Assembly (NCBI GenBank): GCA_963082875.1
Contig: OY720097.1
Span: 16,686,501 to 16,750,500 of the forward strand
DNA length: 64,000 bases
Direction: 5' to 3'
Origin: Corella eumyota
Taxonomy: Eukaryota > Chordata > Ascidiacea > Phlebobranchia > Corellidae
The notes beneath the pieces were generated by a model. It had not been told where the DNA came from and did no database searches. It worked only from the letters and a program-made list of their open reading frames with translations. This document shows positions 1-14,847 of this stretch, piece after piece. Each line of letters begins with the position of its first letter. Position 1 is the first letter of the stretch. Position numbers and translations under genes: made by a program.

Positions 1-3000
1 TCAATATAACTGCCACCTGCCATGTTTGGAAGGATGTCATCCTAAATGCCAATTTGGGCATGTTTTTAGGTAAAAAAAAATTTCTAAATAAAATCAACCC
101 AATTAATCCAAGATAAATTTTTGCGTTTAATTTGTTTGGTAGAAAATAACTATAAATTGTTTTTAGTCCGGATTTGCAAACATGTATTCCAGAGGAAAGC
201 TGTCCAACTTGTGCAGCAACAACAACAGCAGTTGTAACTACTGTGTCTCCGACAACTGTGGTTACTCAAACTACCGTAACAACAGGTATGTAAATATTTC
301 AAAGACATTTTAAAAATGCAACTATTTTTGTTTAAAACAATATATGTTTTATTTGGTAAAAATTATAAATTTATTTTAAAAAAATGTGTAATACATTTTA
401 TTATTTAATACATCAGCTACTACTATTTCTGCAACCAATGCAACTATTCAGCCTACCACTACTGTAGCAGTAACTACTGTTTTACCAGTAGCAGGACCTA
501 CAATTCCTTCTTTTTGTCCGACAAATTGCACTGATCGTAATGGAGATGCTAGACAGGTAAAGTAATTGTTGTTAAATAAGATTTATGCTCGAGTTAACTT
601 TTTCGAGAAAAATAAATTATGCTTTTGAACTCTGTTAAACTTATTGTTTAAAAAGTAGTTCTTTTTATCTTTTTTTAGAATAAGGTTTAGAATAAGGTTT
701 TGATGGGTAATCTTGTTTTATATTTATTATACAGCCAGGTGAAATTTGGTTTGATGAATTTTGTAATGAACAGCAATGTGCATTTTTTGAAACAGACTGC
801 CCTTCTGTAAAAAAGACGTCCAACTCATCTTGCGTATTTAGCATTCACTGTTCCCTATACCAACACTCAGATGTAATTGTTTATGCAAATGCATCATTGG
901 ACCCAGATCCATGTTGTGATGAGATGCATTGTAGTAAGTGGTTTAAAATATTTAATTTATAAGAAAAGTTGTTTTTAAGCCTTAAAGTAGTTATAGTTCA
1001 TGCTTTAACTTTTAGTATGCAATAATGACACTAAACTTGCATCATCCTGTCCTGAATGGCCAACCACATTTACTTGTGAGTCAACCCAGGAAATTCAGCA
1101 AGTTGGTATTTATCCTGACAGCGATGGTTGTTGCCCTGATCTTTCCTGTGGTAAGTAGTATCATTTTTTAACATTTGTAAATCAATAAAATACTTCGCTA
1201 GGCTCATTTTCTTAACGCAATATAAAGTTAAGCCTAATATTTAGTTTAAATTTTGCAGTTTGTAAAAATGATACTTATCTTGCTCTGAACTGTCCAAATT
1301 GGGACTTGCAGTGTGGTATCGGAGAAGAAAGAATATTAAACTCTACCTTAAATTGTTGTCCTGTTTATACTTGTCCATGTAAAGATTGTGTTTTACCTGA
1401 TAACTCTACACAGTTGGTATGTATAATTTTAAAAATCGTTTTCTTTTAAAGAAGGATTTTAAAATGAACGTTTTTAGTAATTCCAAAAACAATATTTTTT
1501 TTGATCCTGTAATTTGTTAAAACAACAACAACTATCACTAATATTTAAACAGACTGGTGGTACGTGGAGTACAAATGATGGGTGCATTACTAAACACTGT
1601 CAACCCAATTCACCTTGTCCAACAGTAAAGATATTGGTTAACAAATATGATGCTTGTACCTCACCAAATCCTAACATTTGTACTTCACATGAAGAACTTC
1701 AGGAAGTAATTTTAATTAAATTTAAATTGTTAGGTTTATTTTATGTTTGAAGATGCGCAATAAAGTTTAATCATGTAAAAAGTAGCCTACCAGTTTTAGA
1801 CTTGTGTTAAAAGAAAATACATTTTACTATACTTGCAATAAAATAATATATGCATATGTATATTTGCCTTCATTACAGGTTTATTATACTAATCCTACTG
1901 ATGACCCTGACACATGCTGTCCAGAATTTAAATGCCAATGCAATGTTTCTCTACCAGGAAAACAATGCCCACAATCTTTTAAAACTATGGAATGTTCAGA
2001 ATATCAAGAAATACAAGTTGAATCATTTTTTCATGACAGTTCTGAATGCTGCCCAGTTTATTCATGCGGTTAGTGTTACAACATAGACTTTGTTTGTAGT
2101 TTTAAAGCAATTTTTGTTGTTTTAATTTTCTTTTACATTTATTGTAGTATGCAAGCAAAATGTATCAGAAATTTGTGCACAATGGACTGACTTTTCTTGC
2201 CAGGCAAACTATACAAAGAAATTTCTTGGATACACCAACGAAAGCGACCTGTGTTGTCCCTCTTTTCAGTGTAGTAAGTTTTTATTGCTTAATATTTTCA
2301 ATGTTTAAACAGTGTTGCGAAATGTTTTTAATGTTTAAATAGTGTTATTGTGTGTTAAAATTGTTTTTTTTTTATTATTCAGTACCACAGTTATGTCTTA
2401 CTCCAGAAGGGCTGCCTTTTACAGTAAGTTTTTAACAATTTCTTATTTTTATAGAAGTAAATGGGTGCATAATGTAAATTCTAATTTAATATTTAAAAAT
2501 TAAGTTACTATTTGTTTAAAATTTACCTATTAAACCTTGAATATAAAATTGCTGTGTTTCTATTAAGGGCATAGTGCATTACCAGTTAGAAGGCAAATGT
2601 TGTGAGCGGGAGTGTTTTGATGATGAAGATCCTGTGCATGTGACAGATACTTGTCATCAGTCAACTTGTAATTATACTTGTTCTCATGCACAACACAAAT
2701 CTTTTATGAAAGTAACTAAGAATCCCAACAAACCATGCTGTTATGAATTTGATTGCGGTGAGTTTTTTAAATTTTGTTAATATTCTTTTTACATAGCTAT
2801 ATTTGTAACAAAAATGTTTACTTTTTAATTGTTTTTAAAAACTATCTTGGTTCGTATTGAAAAAAATTTAATTGTCGTTTTAAGTATGTGACAACAGGAC
2901 TTGTGCTGTACCAACATGTACTGAAGTTGAGTCTTTGGTTTTGGTCCAACCGGCTGATAACTTTTACAATTGTTGTGCCACCTATGTTTGCAGTAAGTTT

Positions 3001-6000
3001 TGAAAACTAAAAAACTTTTGATGCTAAATAAATATAAAAATAGTTTTTTTAGTGCTAGTAGTAAAAGAGATTATCTTACAAAAAAATTGCTTTAAATTAT
3101 TCCAGTGTTACTAGATATATTTTTTATGTTTTTAGATAGTGTTAGATGTTCCTATAAAGGAGAATTTTTTCAGGTATTTTCACTCACCATTATTAGTCTT
3201 TGTAAATTTTAGTCTAAAGTCATATACTTTTTGCAGTAAGTAAACTTCTATTTTTACCAACAGCCCAATGAAACATGGATTGATGGATGTGAGACTTACA
3301 GCTGTCTTTACAACGAATCTACTTACTTATACGTTGCTACGGTGATATTAACAACCGAATGTGTTCCTATTACATGTCCAAATGACCAATATGTTAGAAT
3401 TGAGAATGGAACTGATAATGCTGGGTGTTGCATAAATCATTATTGCGGTAACTTTTAGGATTTAAATTTTAAAAAATTAACAATTATTGTTACAACTTAA
3501 TGGATAGGCATGTTTGTTAAGTTAAAATAATAATAAAAATTTTAACTGTTTATTTCAGATTGTAAATATGCTAAAGTTGATGGTCAAAACAAAGCGGTAA
3601 GAAAAATATTTTAATAAAAAAAAAGTTTTGAATTGTAAAGGATCATTTATTTAAATTTAACAGAAATATTCATTAATAAGTGTAGCCTATTGGGTTAAAT
3701 TTTCAATTTATGACAATAAATACCAAACTAGAACTTGGACTAACTAAACATTGTTTGTTAAAGATTGGTTACGAGTACCCAAACCCATTGAACCCGCTAT
3801 GTTCAACAATGCGTGTTATAAAAACAAATAAGCTATGTCCAGAGGTTGAACCCTATACACCACCATGTGCCAGTAATGATGTGTGTGGAGAATGTGAGGA
3901 AACTGTGTTTGTTAATGAAACACTTTGTTGTGGCAACATAACCAGATGTGGTAGGATATTCACTTTCTTATATTTTAAGCTATGAGAAGTCATCTTATTT
4001 ATGACTAGTTTAGGGTTCAAATAAAAGCAATAAATATAAAGAATTTAATTTAACAGTCCCAAATTTAAAAATATCACTCATATATTTTAACAGAACCAAA
4101 ATACTGTCCAACACCAGTTCAATGTGGAGCTGGTCAAAAAAGAGTAGTTGTATCCAATACAACATGTTGTACCACTTATGATTGTATATGTAAGTTATTA
4201 ATTTAAAGAGCATTTTTTTAGGTTACATTTTTAAGCAATTGTTTTAAGTTAAACTTTGATTTTTTTATGTCTGTTAAATTACAATTTTTGAAATTTTGAT
4301 GTGTACACACTATTTATATAAAACAACATGGTAAAATTTAGGTTCGTGTGATTTGGGCCAGCTTAATATCAACACTTTTCAATGTAGTGAAAATGTTGAC
4401 TTTACTGGAAATTGTACATATCTTGTTACCAAGGTAATTTTTTGCATTATTTTAACAGATTTCTAAATTTTTTTGATTTAGAACTTTTAAATTAAGACAT
4501 TAAGGTTTAAAAGAGCTTTTTTGCAGACAATCGGAAGTGACTTATATCAGGTTTCAGCAGAGCAAAAATTCTGCACAGAAATATTTCCAAATTGGAATTA
4601 TGCCATCAACCAAATGTGTATAAAAAAGCTGATTATTTGGTACAACAATAAAACCTATACAATTTGCTCTGAAAATGGAGAGGTATAGTTGTATTTATAG
4701 TTGTAAAACAGTTATATTAAAAATTAATACAATTTTTAATGTTCTTACATAATTTAGGTTAAAGTTGACGATTTTATAGTTCAACACAGCAATACTGGTG
4801 GAGTGCAACTGCAAGTTATTCATGTTGGTATTGAACCACTAAAATATGTTTCATCAATACGCTTTGAATTAGATCTTGTTGGTTTGGTTATAACTTACAC
4901 TCATCCAGATGTTTTAAATAACCCTGACACAATTGGAATTTATAATGTTGAAGTATCAGCATCTAGCGAACAAGGAACTTATGGATTGTGTGGTGGGTTT
5001 TAAATAAAAATTTTCTGCTTTGTATTATGATAATACCTTGTTTACAATGTAACAGACCTTTATAAAACATTTCTGTTTGTAGGTAATTGTCATTTGAATC
5101 AAAGCCAAAATGAGACAGTTTGCCCTGAATTAATACCCATTTACCAAGAAGAGTACATTGAAGATGTAACTTGTCCCATTCCATGTGGAAACAATAATAC
5201 CTGCGATGAAACACGTTGTAAAGGAATTGGTTCTTGTGGTGTATGCCATAATTGCTCCTATTTTAATTTACCTGATCCATGTGATGCACTAAGCAATTCG
5301 GTTTTTGGTAAAAATCCATAAAAAATAAATTTTAAAGATTTACTTTTCACTTAATTTTTTTATGTTGCTGAACCTTTTTTGTATTTTCTATACTATTATG
5401 CAGCAATGATATTTATTGTAATGGTTTACTGATAACAAGCAATTTTCATTATTTTAAATATTTTGATTCACAGATTCTTGTCACTTTAACAAAAACTTTG
5501 CTGAACTTGCAAGACTTTGTCAAGCTGAACAATGTTTTCAACAAAACGAGAGCAGATCTATTGTAGAAGAACAATGTGATACATGTACATCATCTTTTTT
5601 TTTAAAACATGTTATATCTTGCCAACAGGAAGGGTTTTGTAATGATTACACAAATCCTTTTTCTTGTAACAACGGTAAGTGAAGTAAAATGTGGAAGAAT
5701 TATTTTGTAATAGATACTTGGTCACAGCTTTGAAATCTGTGAAATTAAAGTTATATGATAGCTGCTGAAAATTAAATATCAGGGATAACATTTTTTTTTT
5801 AATTTGCAAGGTAATGAAGAATGTGAGGGTATTCAAGAGTACGGGCTTTGTGTTGATTATTGCTTGATGGACAGAACCTGTGATGACATTAAAGTATTTT
5901 AAACATAATTGTTTTAGCAAAATTTTGACTAAAAAAGATTTTCAGTATCTGTTTATGTTATCTAGAGTAAAGTCTGGTCATGTTATCTGAAGTTTCATAA

Positions 6001-8919
6001 TTGTTTAACATAGAATCTGATATTTAAAAACTTTTGTTATTTTAGTCTGGGGCACCAGTAAAATGTGGAGGTACTCTAGTTTCAGGATGTACTTGTCCAA
6101 GTGGATACGTGTTGCAATCATCAGATAACAGGACTTGCATCCTTGAAAAATGTATGTTTGCTAGACACTATATTATTTAAAAACCAGAACATTACTAAAT
6201 TTAGAAATAAAACTGGGTTTGACATAAAATATATAAAAAATTAAAAATATGTAAATTTAGGTTGTTGTTCTGACCCACCTGTTTGTGAGGAGGGAATCAA
6301 TTACCAACCAGTCCAAAATGGTACAGATAATTGTGGATGCATCATTTATACAAACCGATGTGGTAAGTTTTCTAATTCCATTCTTATCATTGATGAAAAG
6401 TATACTGGGTATTGGTAATATCTTAATGAAGCGTTACAAATACAAGCATACACCTTTATCAATTTCTATATAAAGCTCGGATTTAAAAAATAAATTATTA
6501 TAATATCGCATCTTTTTTAAACAGTATGTTCTCCCACTTGTAAACATCCTGTCACTGAAATGTTAATGACTCCTGGGCAATTTGTATCCGCTCCAGAAAT
6601 ATGTGGTGGATACCAGTGCCCTGCATTCAATTCCTCCGACCAAGAAGCAAACTGTGAATTTCTGCAGGCTTTTTTTGAAAAAGCAACATGTCTACCACCC
6701 CATACAGACCCAGATTTGATTTGTCCTGATTATCAGAGAAGAATATCAACTTATTCATCATTTGATTCCAATAACTGCTGCCCTATTTATTCATGCGAAT
6801 GTAACCCTGATAGCGAATTACAAAATGAATGTCAACAATGGAACTTTGCTTGTGAAGAAAATTATTCCAAAAACAGGACAAACTCATTTGATAAATGTTG
6901 CCCAGAATATGAATGTGTATGTAACCCATCATGTTTGATTCAATATCAGACTTTAATTGATGGTTGTAATTCCCCAAAAATATTATCTGTTTCGCCATTG
7001 CCAAAAAATACCTTTGATTACTTGTGCTGTCCAAATACAACCTGTGTTTGTCCCACTTGTTCTATCGATTACAAGGAAAAATCTGTTTGGGAAAGTGAAT
7101 TAAAACTCGGTGAGATAGTTGTTGAAGATGGACCAACAGTTGAATGTTGTCAACCATACAAAATTGTGTGCGATTATGATGTTGAATCCTCACCCATTTG
7201 TGCAGCATATAAGCAAACTTGTGGACCAGGTTACAGCAGTTTTCAAAATGGAACTTATTCTGGTTGTTGCCCTGTAGAGTACTGTTATTGTGATACAAGT
7301 TCATGTGACAGCCCTCCAACTTGTACACTACCAAAGTATCTAGACATTACATCAAGTACAGATTCATGTTGTAATACATATGAGTGTGTATGTCCACCAT
7401 CTAATAATAGCCTGGTTTGTGTGTCACCTAAAGTACCAGATTATACTACAACTATCTGTCCAACTAAGTATTGCAAATGTCCTGACAATTGTCCATTGGA
7501 TCCAGTTATTAACTGTACGAGTAAGCCTGGATGTCGACCAGTCGCTGAAGAAAGAGATGAATGTGGTTGTGTTATAAATGCTACTTGTGTTGCTGATCCA
7601 TCACCGTGTGAACAGGAACCCTCTTGCGCTGTATGTTATTATTCTGTGGAAGTTAGCACAGAATTTATTGTTGGGGATTGCAATTCCACTTGTTCAAAAT
7701 ATGAATGTCAAAGAAATGTATGTCCAGGGCCTAGTACAGATCCAAATATATCATGTCCTACTTATCAAAAAGTTTCTACCTCATTTTCTCCAACTGATAC
7801 CGAGAATTGTTGTCCAAATTATGATTGTGAATGTAAACCCGACAACGAATTACGAACTGAATGTCCTCAATGGAACTTTGCTTGTGGAGAAAATTATTTC
7901 AAAAATAGGACAAACTCATTTGATGAATGTTGCCCAGAATATGAATGTGTATGTAACCCATCATGTGTTATTCAATATCAGACATTAATTGATGGTTGTA
8001 ATTCCTCAAAAATATTATCTGTCTCACCATTGCCAGAAAATCCCCTCGATTACTTGTGCTGTCCAAATACAACCTGTGTTTGTCCCACTTGCTCTGTTGA
8101 TTACAAGAAAAAATCTGATTGGGAAAGTGAATTAAAATTTGGTGAAATAGTTGTTGAAGATGGACCAACAGTTGAATGTTGTCAACCATACAAAATTGTG
8201 TGCGATTATGAAGTGGAATCCTCATCCATTTGTGCAGCATATATGCAAACTTGTGGACCAGGTTAGTTTTCAAAATGGAACTTATTCTGATTGTTGCCCT
8301 GTAGAGTACTGCTATTGCGACACAAGTTAGTTTTTAAAATTTTAAAAACAACGCCCATAATTATTTTAAACACATAAAACAAAGACGTGCAGTAACCCAA
8401 TTTATCACAAAACATATTGTTTTGATTAATTTATAAACTATTTTATTTACCTAAATCATACTTTTTTTGTAATTTCAGGTACAACTTGTTCTCAATCACC
8501 CATCATGCGAAAGTTGACTGTAAGTGACAACGGAATAAACTGCACAGCTGAAAACGAAGTTAATATACCAACTTGTGAAGGAGCTTGTATTACTTCCTCG
8601 AGATTTAACATGTAATCAAAAACTGTAAAAATTTGTATTAGTAGAGCAAACAATTTGTTTTTATATTTAGCAAAAAGTATTAAAATAGTTATGAGCATCT
8701 TTAAAATAGAATATAAAAAAATTGGTAAACTCGTAAATTCTTTAAAAAATTCCTATTTTTAGCATTACCAAAACATTTGTGTCTCAATGTCGATGTTGCC
8801 AGATGAAAACTTTTGAAGTAAGACTAGCAAATCTTCTTTGTTCCAATGGAACCACTTTCCAACAGAAATACGATTACGCAACTACTTGCGCTTGTGTTGA
8901 GACAGAGTGTGTAGAGTAA
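1..8919 (+). CDS. vWF/gel-forming mucin-like secreted glycoprotein, C-terminal part (gene A, 5' cut by window)
   Basis: Multi-exon 3' portion of a giant secreted protein. In order it shows the end of a TIL/C8 region; a short Thr-rich stretch over two exons (about 173-285 and 419-555); many small exons encoding vWC-like cysteine modules of the form CCPxYxC, each ending near a phase-1 donor (about 735-4190); a fourth vWD domain with GLCG (about 4342-4995); Cys-rich linkers (5085-6360); one large exon of more than 20 cysteine clusters (about 6525-8261); and a C-terminal cystine-knot domain in two exons (about 8479-8611 and 8763-8919). The stop is at 8917-8919. Such domains mediate disulfide-linked dimers and multimers in mucins and von Willebrand factor. 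It differs from gene B at only a handful of residues, such as N versus Y after FCPT. The first exons lie outside the window. Confidence 0.85.
6525..8261 (+). repeat. Internal tandem duplication inside a large cysteine-rich exon (gene A)
   Basis: A segment of about 600 bp in this exon (from about 6700) is repeated 1,032 bp downstream (344 codons, in frame). The two halves share blocks such as QWNFAC, KNRTNSFD, CVCNPSC, YQTLIDGCNS and VVEDGPTVECCQPYK. They differ visibly, so this event is older than the 34-kb duplication, which carries it in both units. After 8261 the second half has lost 5 bp (cagca) relative to the first. This puts it out of frame and creates the sequence GTTAGT, which fits a phase-1 donor spliced to the acceptor at 8478/8479. 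Confidence 0.85.
8262..8328 (+). pseudogene. Relic of coding sequence now inside an intron (gene A)
   Basis: These bases align with the coding segment just after CGPG in the first internal repeat (7230-7300), including the region encoding NGTYSGCCPVEYCYC. They follow the 5-bp deletion and are out of frame, so they are probably spliced out as the start of the next intron. Gene B has the same relic just after 41794. Confidence 0.7.
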
Positions 8920-9540
8920 TACTTTAATCTTATTTAAATATTCTGCACTTTATTATATCTATCCACAAAAAAATCTTTTTTGGTGCTATTAAAAAAATAT
9001 TTACTAAATTAAAAATGTATGTTAGCTACAACATAAATTACAGTTGTATGCTTTCATATTACCTAAATGTGGCCAAAAATATTCTTACATACCTAAAGTT
9101 CTAATTTAATGGTGCTTCTATTTTATAATCTTTGTTTTATATTATAAATATCCTCTATATCATACAATGTGTATTTTTATGTACTCTTCTATTAAAAATT
9201 TAACAAAAAACAAACTTTCTCTTAGCAATCAAAAAGAAAAATATCGTTTTTTGGTAATAATTTATATAATATTAATGGCAACCGGATTAGCATTATGGTA
9301 AAAAAGCGAGCAAAACATTTGGCATGGAAAAGTTAATTGCACATTGTCAAGTGAATAATTTACCCAAACTGTACATCTACATGTCAACATTCTTACTTAA
9401 AAAACTGTACATCTACATGTCAACATCCTTACTTAAAAAAACACATTAAAATAAAAGGTATAAGAAGCATAAGAAGCAGTGAAGAGTTAAAAAAGCGCAT
9501 TGTAAGGCTGAATGGTAAATCTGTTTATTTAACCCCAGTG
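8920..9540. other. Convergent intergenic region, mucin 3' end / DHFR 3' end
   Basis: AT-rich DNA between two convergent genes with no supported gene. It holds a two-copy tandem repeat of a 36-bp unit beginning AACTGTACAT at 9367 and 9403. The rest is probably 3' UTR and spacer. The matching region in unit 2 is 42453-43073. Confidence 0.6.
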
Positions 9541-11300
<1,760 letters not shown>

Positions 11301-11683
11301 TTTAAAGTAACAGATATTACAAAAAATTATTTCTAAATAGAGTACAAAAGGTAAGTTATGTACAAACAATAATAATTTGTCTGAATTTTACAAAAACTGT
11401 GGCAGTAAAATAATATTAACAATGAAACCAAGTTATTTTTGCAAACAAAAAAATCTGATTCTGCGTAATGTTAAAAACAACAAAAAGTAAAGAAAAATAA
11501 TTTTCTTTTAATGCGTAGGCAGGCTGTTACCATCTAATCAACATATCTAAAAGATAAAGTGCTTGCTGAACAAATTTAAAAATATTTGGTCCAACTAAAA
11601 ATAAATTCTAAGTAACAGTTTTGAAACATGTATAGAAAATGCAGATTATTATTTAAAAGTATTACTTTATTTAAAACAAATGA
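11301..11683. other. Intergenic region SUZ12 3' end to DHFR 5' end, MITE-free
   Basis: About 380 bp of AT-rich spacer between co-directional genes on the minus strand. It must hold the SUZ12 3' UTR and the DHFR promoter. It contains the two intact target sites (aaaataat near 11406-11413 and aaatgcag near 11641-11648) that are occupied by MITEs in unit 2. Confidence 0.7.
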
Positions 11684-13984
11684 TTAGTCTTGGCTTTCTG
11701 CATTTTGCCCATCATCAATCATATTCTGCAAAAGTTGTAAACTTGTATCCATGTCAGTAACATCCCATATTTTAGGTTTAGTTTTAACTTTTTCTTTATC
11801 TCCATCGCCATTTGACATTTTCTCACCTTCGAAGTCTATATTACTTTCGGTATTGCTTGGCAAGTTCAGGTCTTTTACAATTTTGTCATAATATTCCATC
11901 AAGGACAAAAGTGTTGAAGCTTTAAGAACCCCAAAATCAACCAAGGTGACAAGATGTAGAAGTAGATTTCGTCTTAGGGAATGTTGAGCTATTAAAGGAG
12001 CGTGCAGGTTTATAAACGATCTGCACTTGACATTAACCTGGGAATCAGAAATGCAATAATGTTTAATTACATACAAATTCCACATTTTCATAATGGGTTT
12101 CTCCCCTTCATTGACATCAGTGAATTCGTCAAGCATGTGCCGAATGTGGGATCTCAGCCAATCAGGATCGGTATCGTCCTCAGAATCATTGTCAAATTCA
12201 CATGGTCGGATGGGTACAGCCGTTCTACTGTGAAAATACAGACGATGATGACCATCTGTATATTGGGCGGCACTTGACTCTAAATTATCCTCCTTTTCTA
12301 GCATTTCGTTGATATCCATCTTAGCACATTGCTTAGCCTTTTGTGATCTGTAAACAAGAAGATCAGTTGCTGGGATTCGATGCACAGGACCTCTTCTGCT
12401 GAACACCATTCCAGGTTGGGCAAATATAAACTGAGGGTTACCACTGTAAGACCCATCATAACATTCATTTACTGAAACCTCAACGACAACCCCATGTGTT
12501 TGTATTGAATAAACAAAATTAAACCTAGGATGACAATATCTTAAATGTTTAAACAAGCCATATAGATTCATGCAATTAAGTAAACACCAAGGACATAGAC
12601 AGTCTACTCTTGCTTCGGTTTGCTGGTGTGTTTCGGTGCTATAAATAAACTGATAAAATATGTTAGAAGATGTTGTATCTTTTTTAAAGATTTTTCGATC
12701 AACTTTTTGGTAAGGTAAAAGAGATTTGTCAATCATTTTTTCAGTTTTTTCTTCTGAAACAACAGCTTCTGGGTCTTTTTCTTCGCTGTAGCTTTTGACC
12801 AAACTATTCTTTCTGCGTAGTCTTTTTGGCTCTGATTCCATTGATTCAATGTCATTTCTTTCCACAGATTTTCTACCATTGTTATCAAGAGAATCAGAAT
12901 TTTTCGAGTCAACCCAAGTAAGTTTCATCTTTAAGTTTGCAGTGCCATTCATGGAACTTAAAACTTTGATATCTCTTCCACCATCCAAAGCTTCCCAGGT
13001 TGAGTTCTTTTTATTTTTAATAGAGTCTGTAGTCTGTCGTGCCATAGCTAGCTCATATTCTCCATTTAACAAGCAAGTTTCATGGTCGTTATTAAATAAT
13101 GCTAATTCTGCCTCATATATGACTCCAACTCCAGGCTTGGATTGATCTGAAAGATATTTTCTTGAATTTTTTCCAAATTTTGGAGGATTTTCTCTTGTGG
13201 TAGAATTACTTTTTTCAGAACTGTCATCTGCAAGGTTTTTTCGTTTTCGGGGGCCACTGGTAAGGTTATGCAAAGAAATTGCGGCAGGATCTTGCTCTAG
13301 TTTTTTTTTTTTTCTTCCATCATAATCATCATTGTCACTTTCAGCACTTGATTCTTCATCAGAATATTCTGAATTACTTTCACTGCAGCTGTCTCTTGTT
13401 TCGTACACACGAAAAACAAGAGTGTAGTTTTTGATCAGAAGGCTATCATCGGGCTGTTGGATATCAGACATGGACAAAGAAACCACAGAATGATAATTAA
13501 CCGTTCTTGGGTTAACCGCTACTTCTGTCGACCCAACAATATTTTCAGATTCAACACTTTGACCACTTTTTCTGCGACTTTGTGAGGTGTTATGCAGAGA
13601 TATTGTAACTTCAACATTTTGCATTCTTTTTGGAGAAGAATTGTCCGAGTCTACACCGGGATCTGTAAAAAACCCAATAATTTCTAGTTTAAGTTCATCA
13701 AATATCTTTTTCGATTTTCCATTTAATTTGGATCGAGAAAGTTTTGCCACCTCAAGCATGTCATCAACTTTGAAAAGATTTCGGCGTTTATTATTTCTGG
13801 AACAGCGATGAAGCATGTAGGATGTTGACCTATGCAGAAAGATGGGAGAAAATAAATGTCTGGCATACAAAAATCTATAAATTTGAGTTGGTTTTTCAAA
13901 TGCAGACATAAATTCTTCTCGGTCTTGTTGCAAATTAAGAATGACTTCATTATTTTCAGGCTTCTCTTTTTTTGGCCTTGGCAT
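11684..13984 (-). CDS. SUZ12: SUZ12, Polycomb repressive complex 2 subunit (unit 1)
   Basis: Core scaffold subunit of PRC2, needed with EZH and EED for H3K27 methylation in the nucleus. A single uninterrupted frame of 766 codons, close to vertebrate SUZ12 (about 740). The N-terminal part contains QIYRFLYARHLFSPIFLHR, typical of the family. Low-complexity acidic and basic stretches fill the middle. A C2H2-type zinc finger, CPWCLLNCMNLYGLFKHL followed by RYCH, lies near residues 460-485. The VEFS box, with DVNEGEKPIMKMWNLYVIKH, lies at about residues 610-700. The lack of introns is notable, since SUZ12 has many in vertebrates. It starts 157 bp downstream of the MTRFR stop on the same strand. 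Confidence 0.95.
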   Translation of the reverse strand: MPRPKKEKPENNEVILNLQQDREEFMSAFEKPTQIYRFLYARHLFSPIFLHRSTSYMLHRCSRNNKRRNLFKVDDMLEVAKLSRSKLNGKSKKIFDELKLEIIGFFTDPGVDSDNSSPKRMQNVEVTISLHNTSQSRRKSGQSVESENIVGSTEVAVNPRTVNYHSVVSLSMSDIQQPDDSLLIKNYTLVFRVYETRDSCSESNSEYSDEESSAESDNDDYDGRKKKKLEQDPAAISLHNLTSGPRKRKNLADDSSEKSNSTTRENPPKFGKNSRKYLSDQSKPGVGVIYEAELALFNNDHETCLLNGEYELAMARQTTDSIKNKKNSTWEALDGGRDIKVLSSMNGTANLKMKLTWVDSKNSDSLDNNGRKSVERNDIESMESEPKRLRRKNSLVKSYSEEKDPEAVVSEEKTEKMIDKSLLPYQKVDRKIFKKDTTSSNIFYQFIYSTETHQQTEARVDCLCPWCLLNCMNLYGLFKHLRYCHPRFNFVYSIQTHGVVVEVSVNECYDGSYSGNPQFIFAQPGMVFSRRGPVHRIPATDLLVYRSQKAKQCAKMDINEMLEKEDNLESSAAQYTDGHHRLYFHSRTAVPIRPCEFDNDSEDDTDPDWLRSHIRHMLDEFTDVNEGEKPIMKMWNLYVIKHYCISDSQVNVKCRSFINLHAPLIAQHSLRRNLLLHLVTLVDFGVLKASTLLSLMEYYDKIVKDLNLPSNTESNIDFEGEKMSNGDGDKEKVKTKPKIWDVTDMDTSLQLLQNMIDDGQNAESQD

Positions 13985-14141
13985 TTTGGTGGATTTTTAA
14001 CAAGTCAACCTAAATTACTGTGTTAATTTATTCTTAATGGTGCAAAAGAAATAAAAAATAAAATTCAAAAATGATCACAAAAAACAAATAAATTTATTGA
14101 TATGTATACTATGTGTAAAACCATTTTGTTTACTTAACAAA

Positions 14142-14621
14142 TTAATATTTAAGTGTATCTGGCTCTTTAATTATCTCTGCAAATTTTTGCATACGTTCTC
14201 TTAATATGGCATGTTTTTCTTGTGACATTTTTCTTTCTTCTTGTTTTTTTTTGACTCTCTCTTTTTCGATTTGAACAAAAATACTTTCTTCTTTTTTCAG
14301 TTTAATGTCAACTGCCTCACGAACTCTTGCCAAAGCAATTTCATAATTTTTTAGTTGAACTCGTGTTTCATTGCAATCCACTATAGTCTTTGTAGGTACA
14401 TGAGTGATGTGGACTCTACATTTCTTTTTATTCGCTTTTTGGCCTCCTTTGGTGCCTGGTGGCATATAAATAACTCTTAGATCCTTTTTCTCAATTTGAA
14501 TTACTTTTCCAATTTGGTCAATTTTGTTAAAGTATTTCATATATTCCCGTACTTTGTTGACATTATAATGATTCGAACTGTTTGCTTGTGGTATTAAACC
14601 AAACTGAAATGCCTTTAACAT
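14142..14621 (-). CDS. MTRFR: Mitochondrial RF1-like GGQ protein (MTRFR/C12orf65 type)
   Basis: Single exon, 159 residues. It has the peptidyl-tRNA hydrolysis motif GGQ at residues 59-61 in the setting PPGTKGGQKANKKK, followed by VHITHVPTKTIVDCNETR and a basic, Lys/Glu-rich C-terminal helix (about 105-150). The RF1 catalytic domain without codon-recognition domains, the short length and the basic tail match MTRFR, which releases nascent chains from stalled mitochondrial ribosomes. The family usually has GPGGQ; here Lys replaces the residues before GGQ. A conventional mitochondrial presequence is not obvious. It sits 226 bp after UBA3 and 157 bp before SUZ12 on the same strand. A different ICT1-like paralogue is possible but less likely. 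Confidence 0.85.
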   Translation of the reverse strand: MLKAFQFGLIPQANSSNHYNVNKVREYMKYFNKIDQIGKVIQIEKKDLRVIYMPPGTKGGQKANKKKCRVHITHVPTKTIVDCNETRVQLKNYEIALARVREAVDIKLKKEESIFVQIEKERVKKKQEERKMSQEKHAILRERMQKFAEIIKEPDTLKY

Positions 14622-14847
14622 TTATTTTTTAACATGTTATTTATGATTAAGTTATTTAAATGTGTGTTAACCAATTCGCTTATTGTATAGAACTAAAATA
14701 AAACAAAAAATAGATTATATATATTAAAATTGAACTTTACATTTTTAATAAACAACATCAAATATAACTCTGACATGTTTTACATTATTTAATCAGTTTA
14801 ACTATACCATTGATTGTTAAATACAAGCAACTTTTTTAAAGTCTAAA

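Noticed and set aside
7578-7988. 136-codon frame overlapping the large mucin exon on the same strand
   Set aside because: It is an alternate frame of a cysteine-rich repetitive exon; the true frame gives regular CCPxYxC modules and splice-compatible ends.
12795-13145. Plus-strand frame of 116 codons opposite SUZ12
   Set aside because: Shadow of the antisense SUZ12 coding sequence; no independent support.
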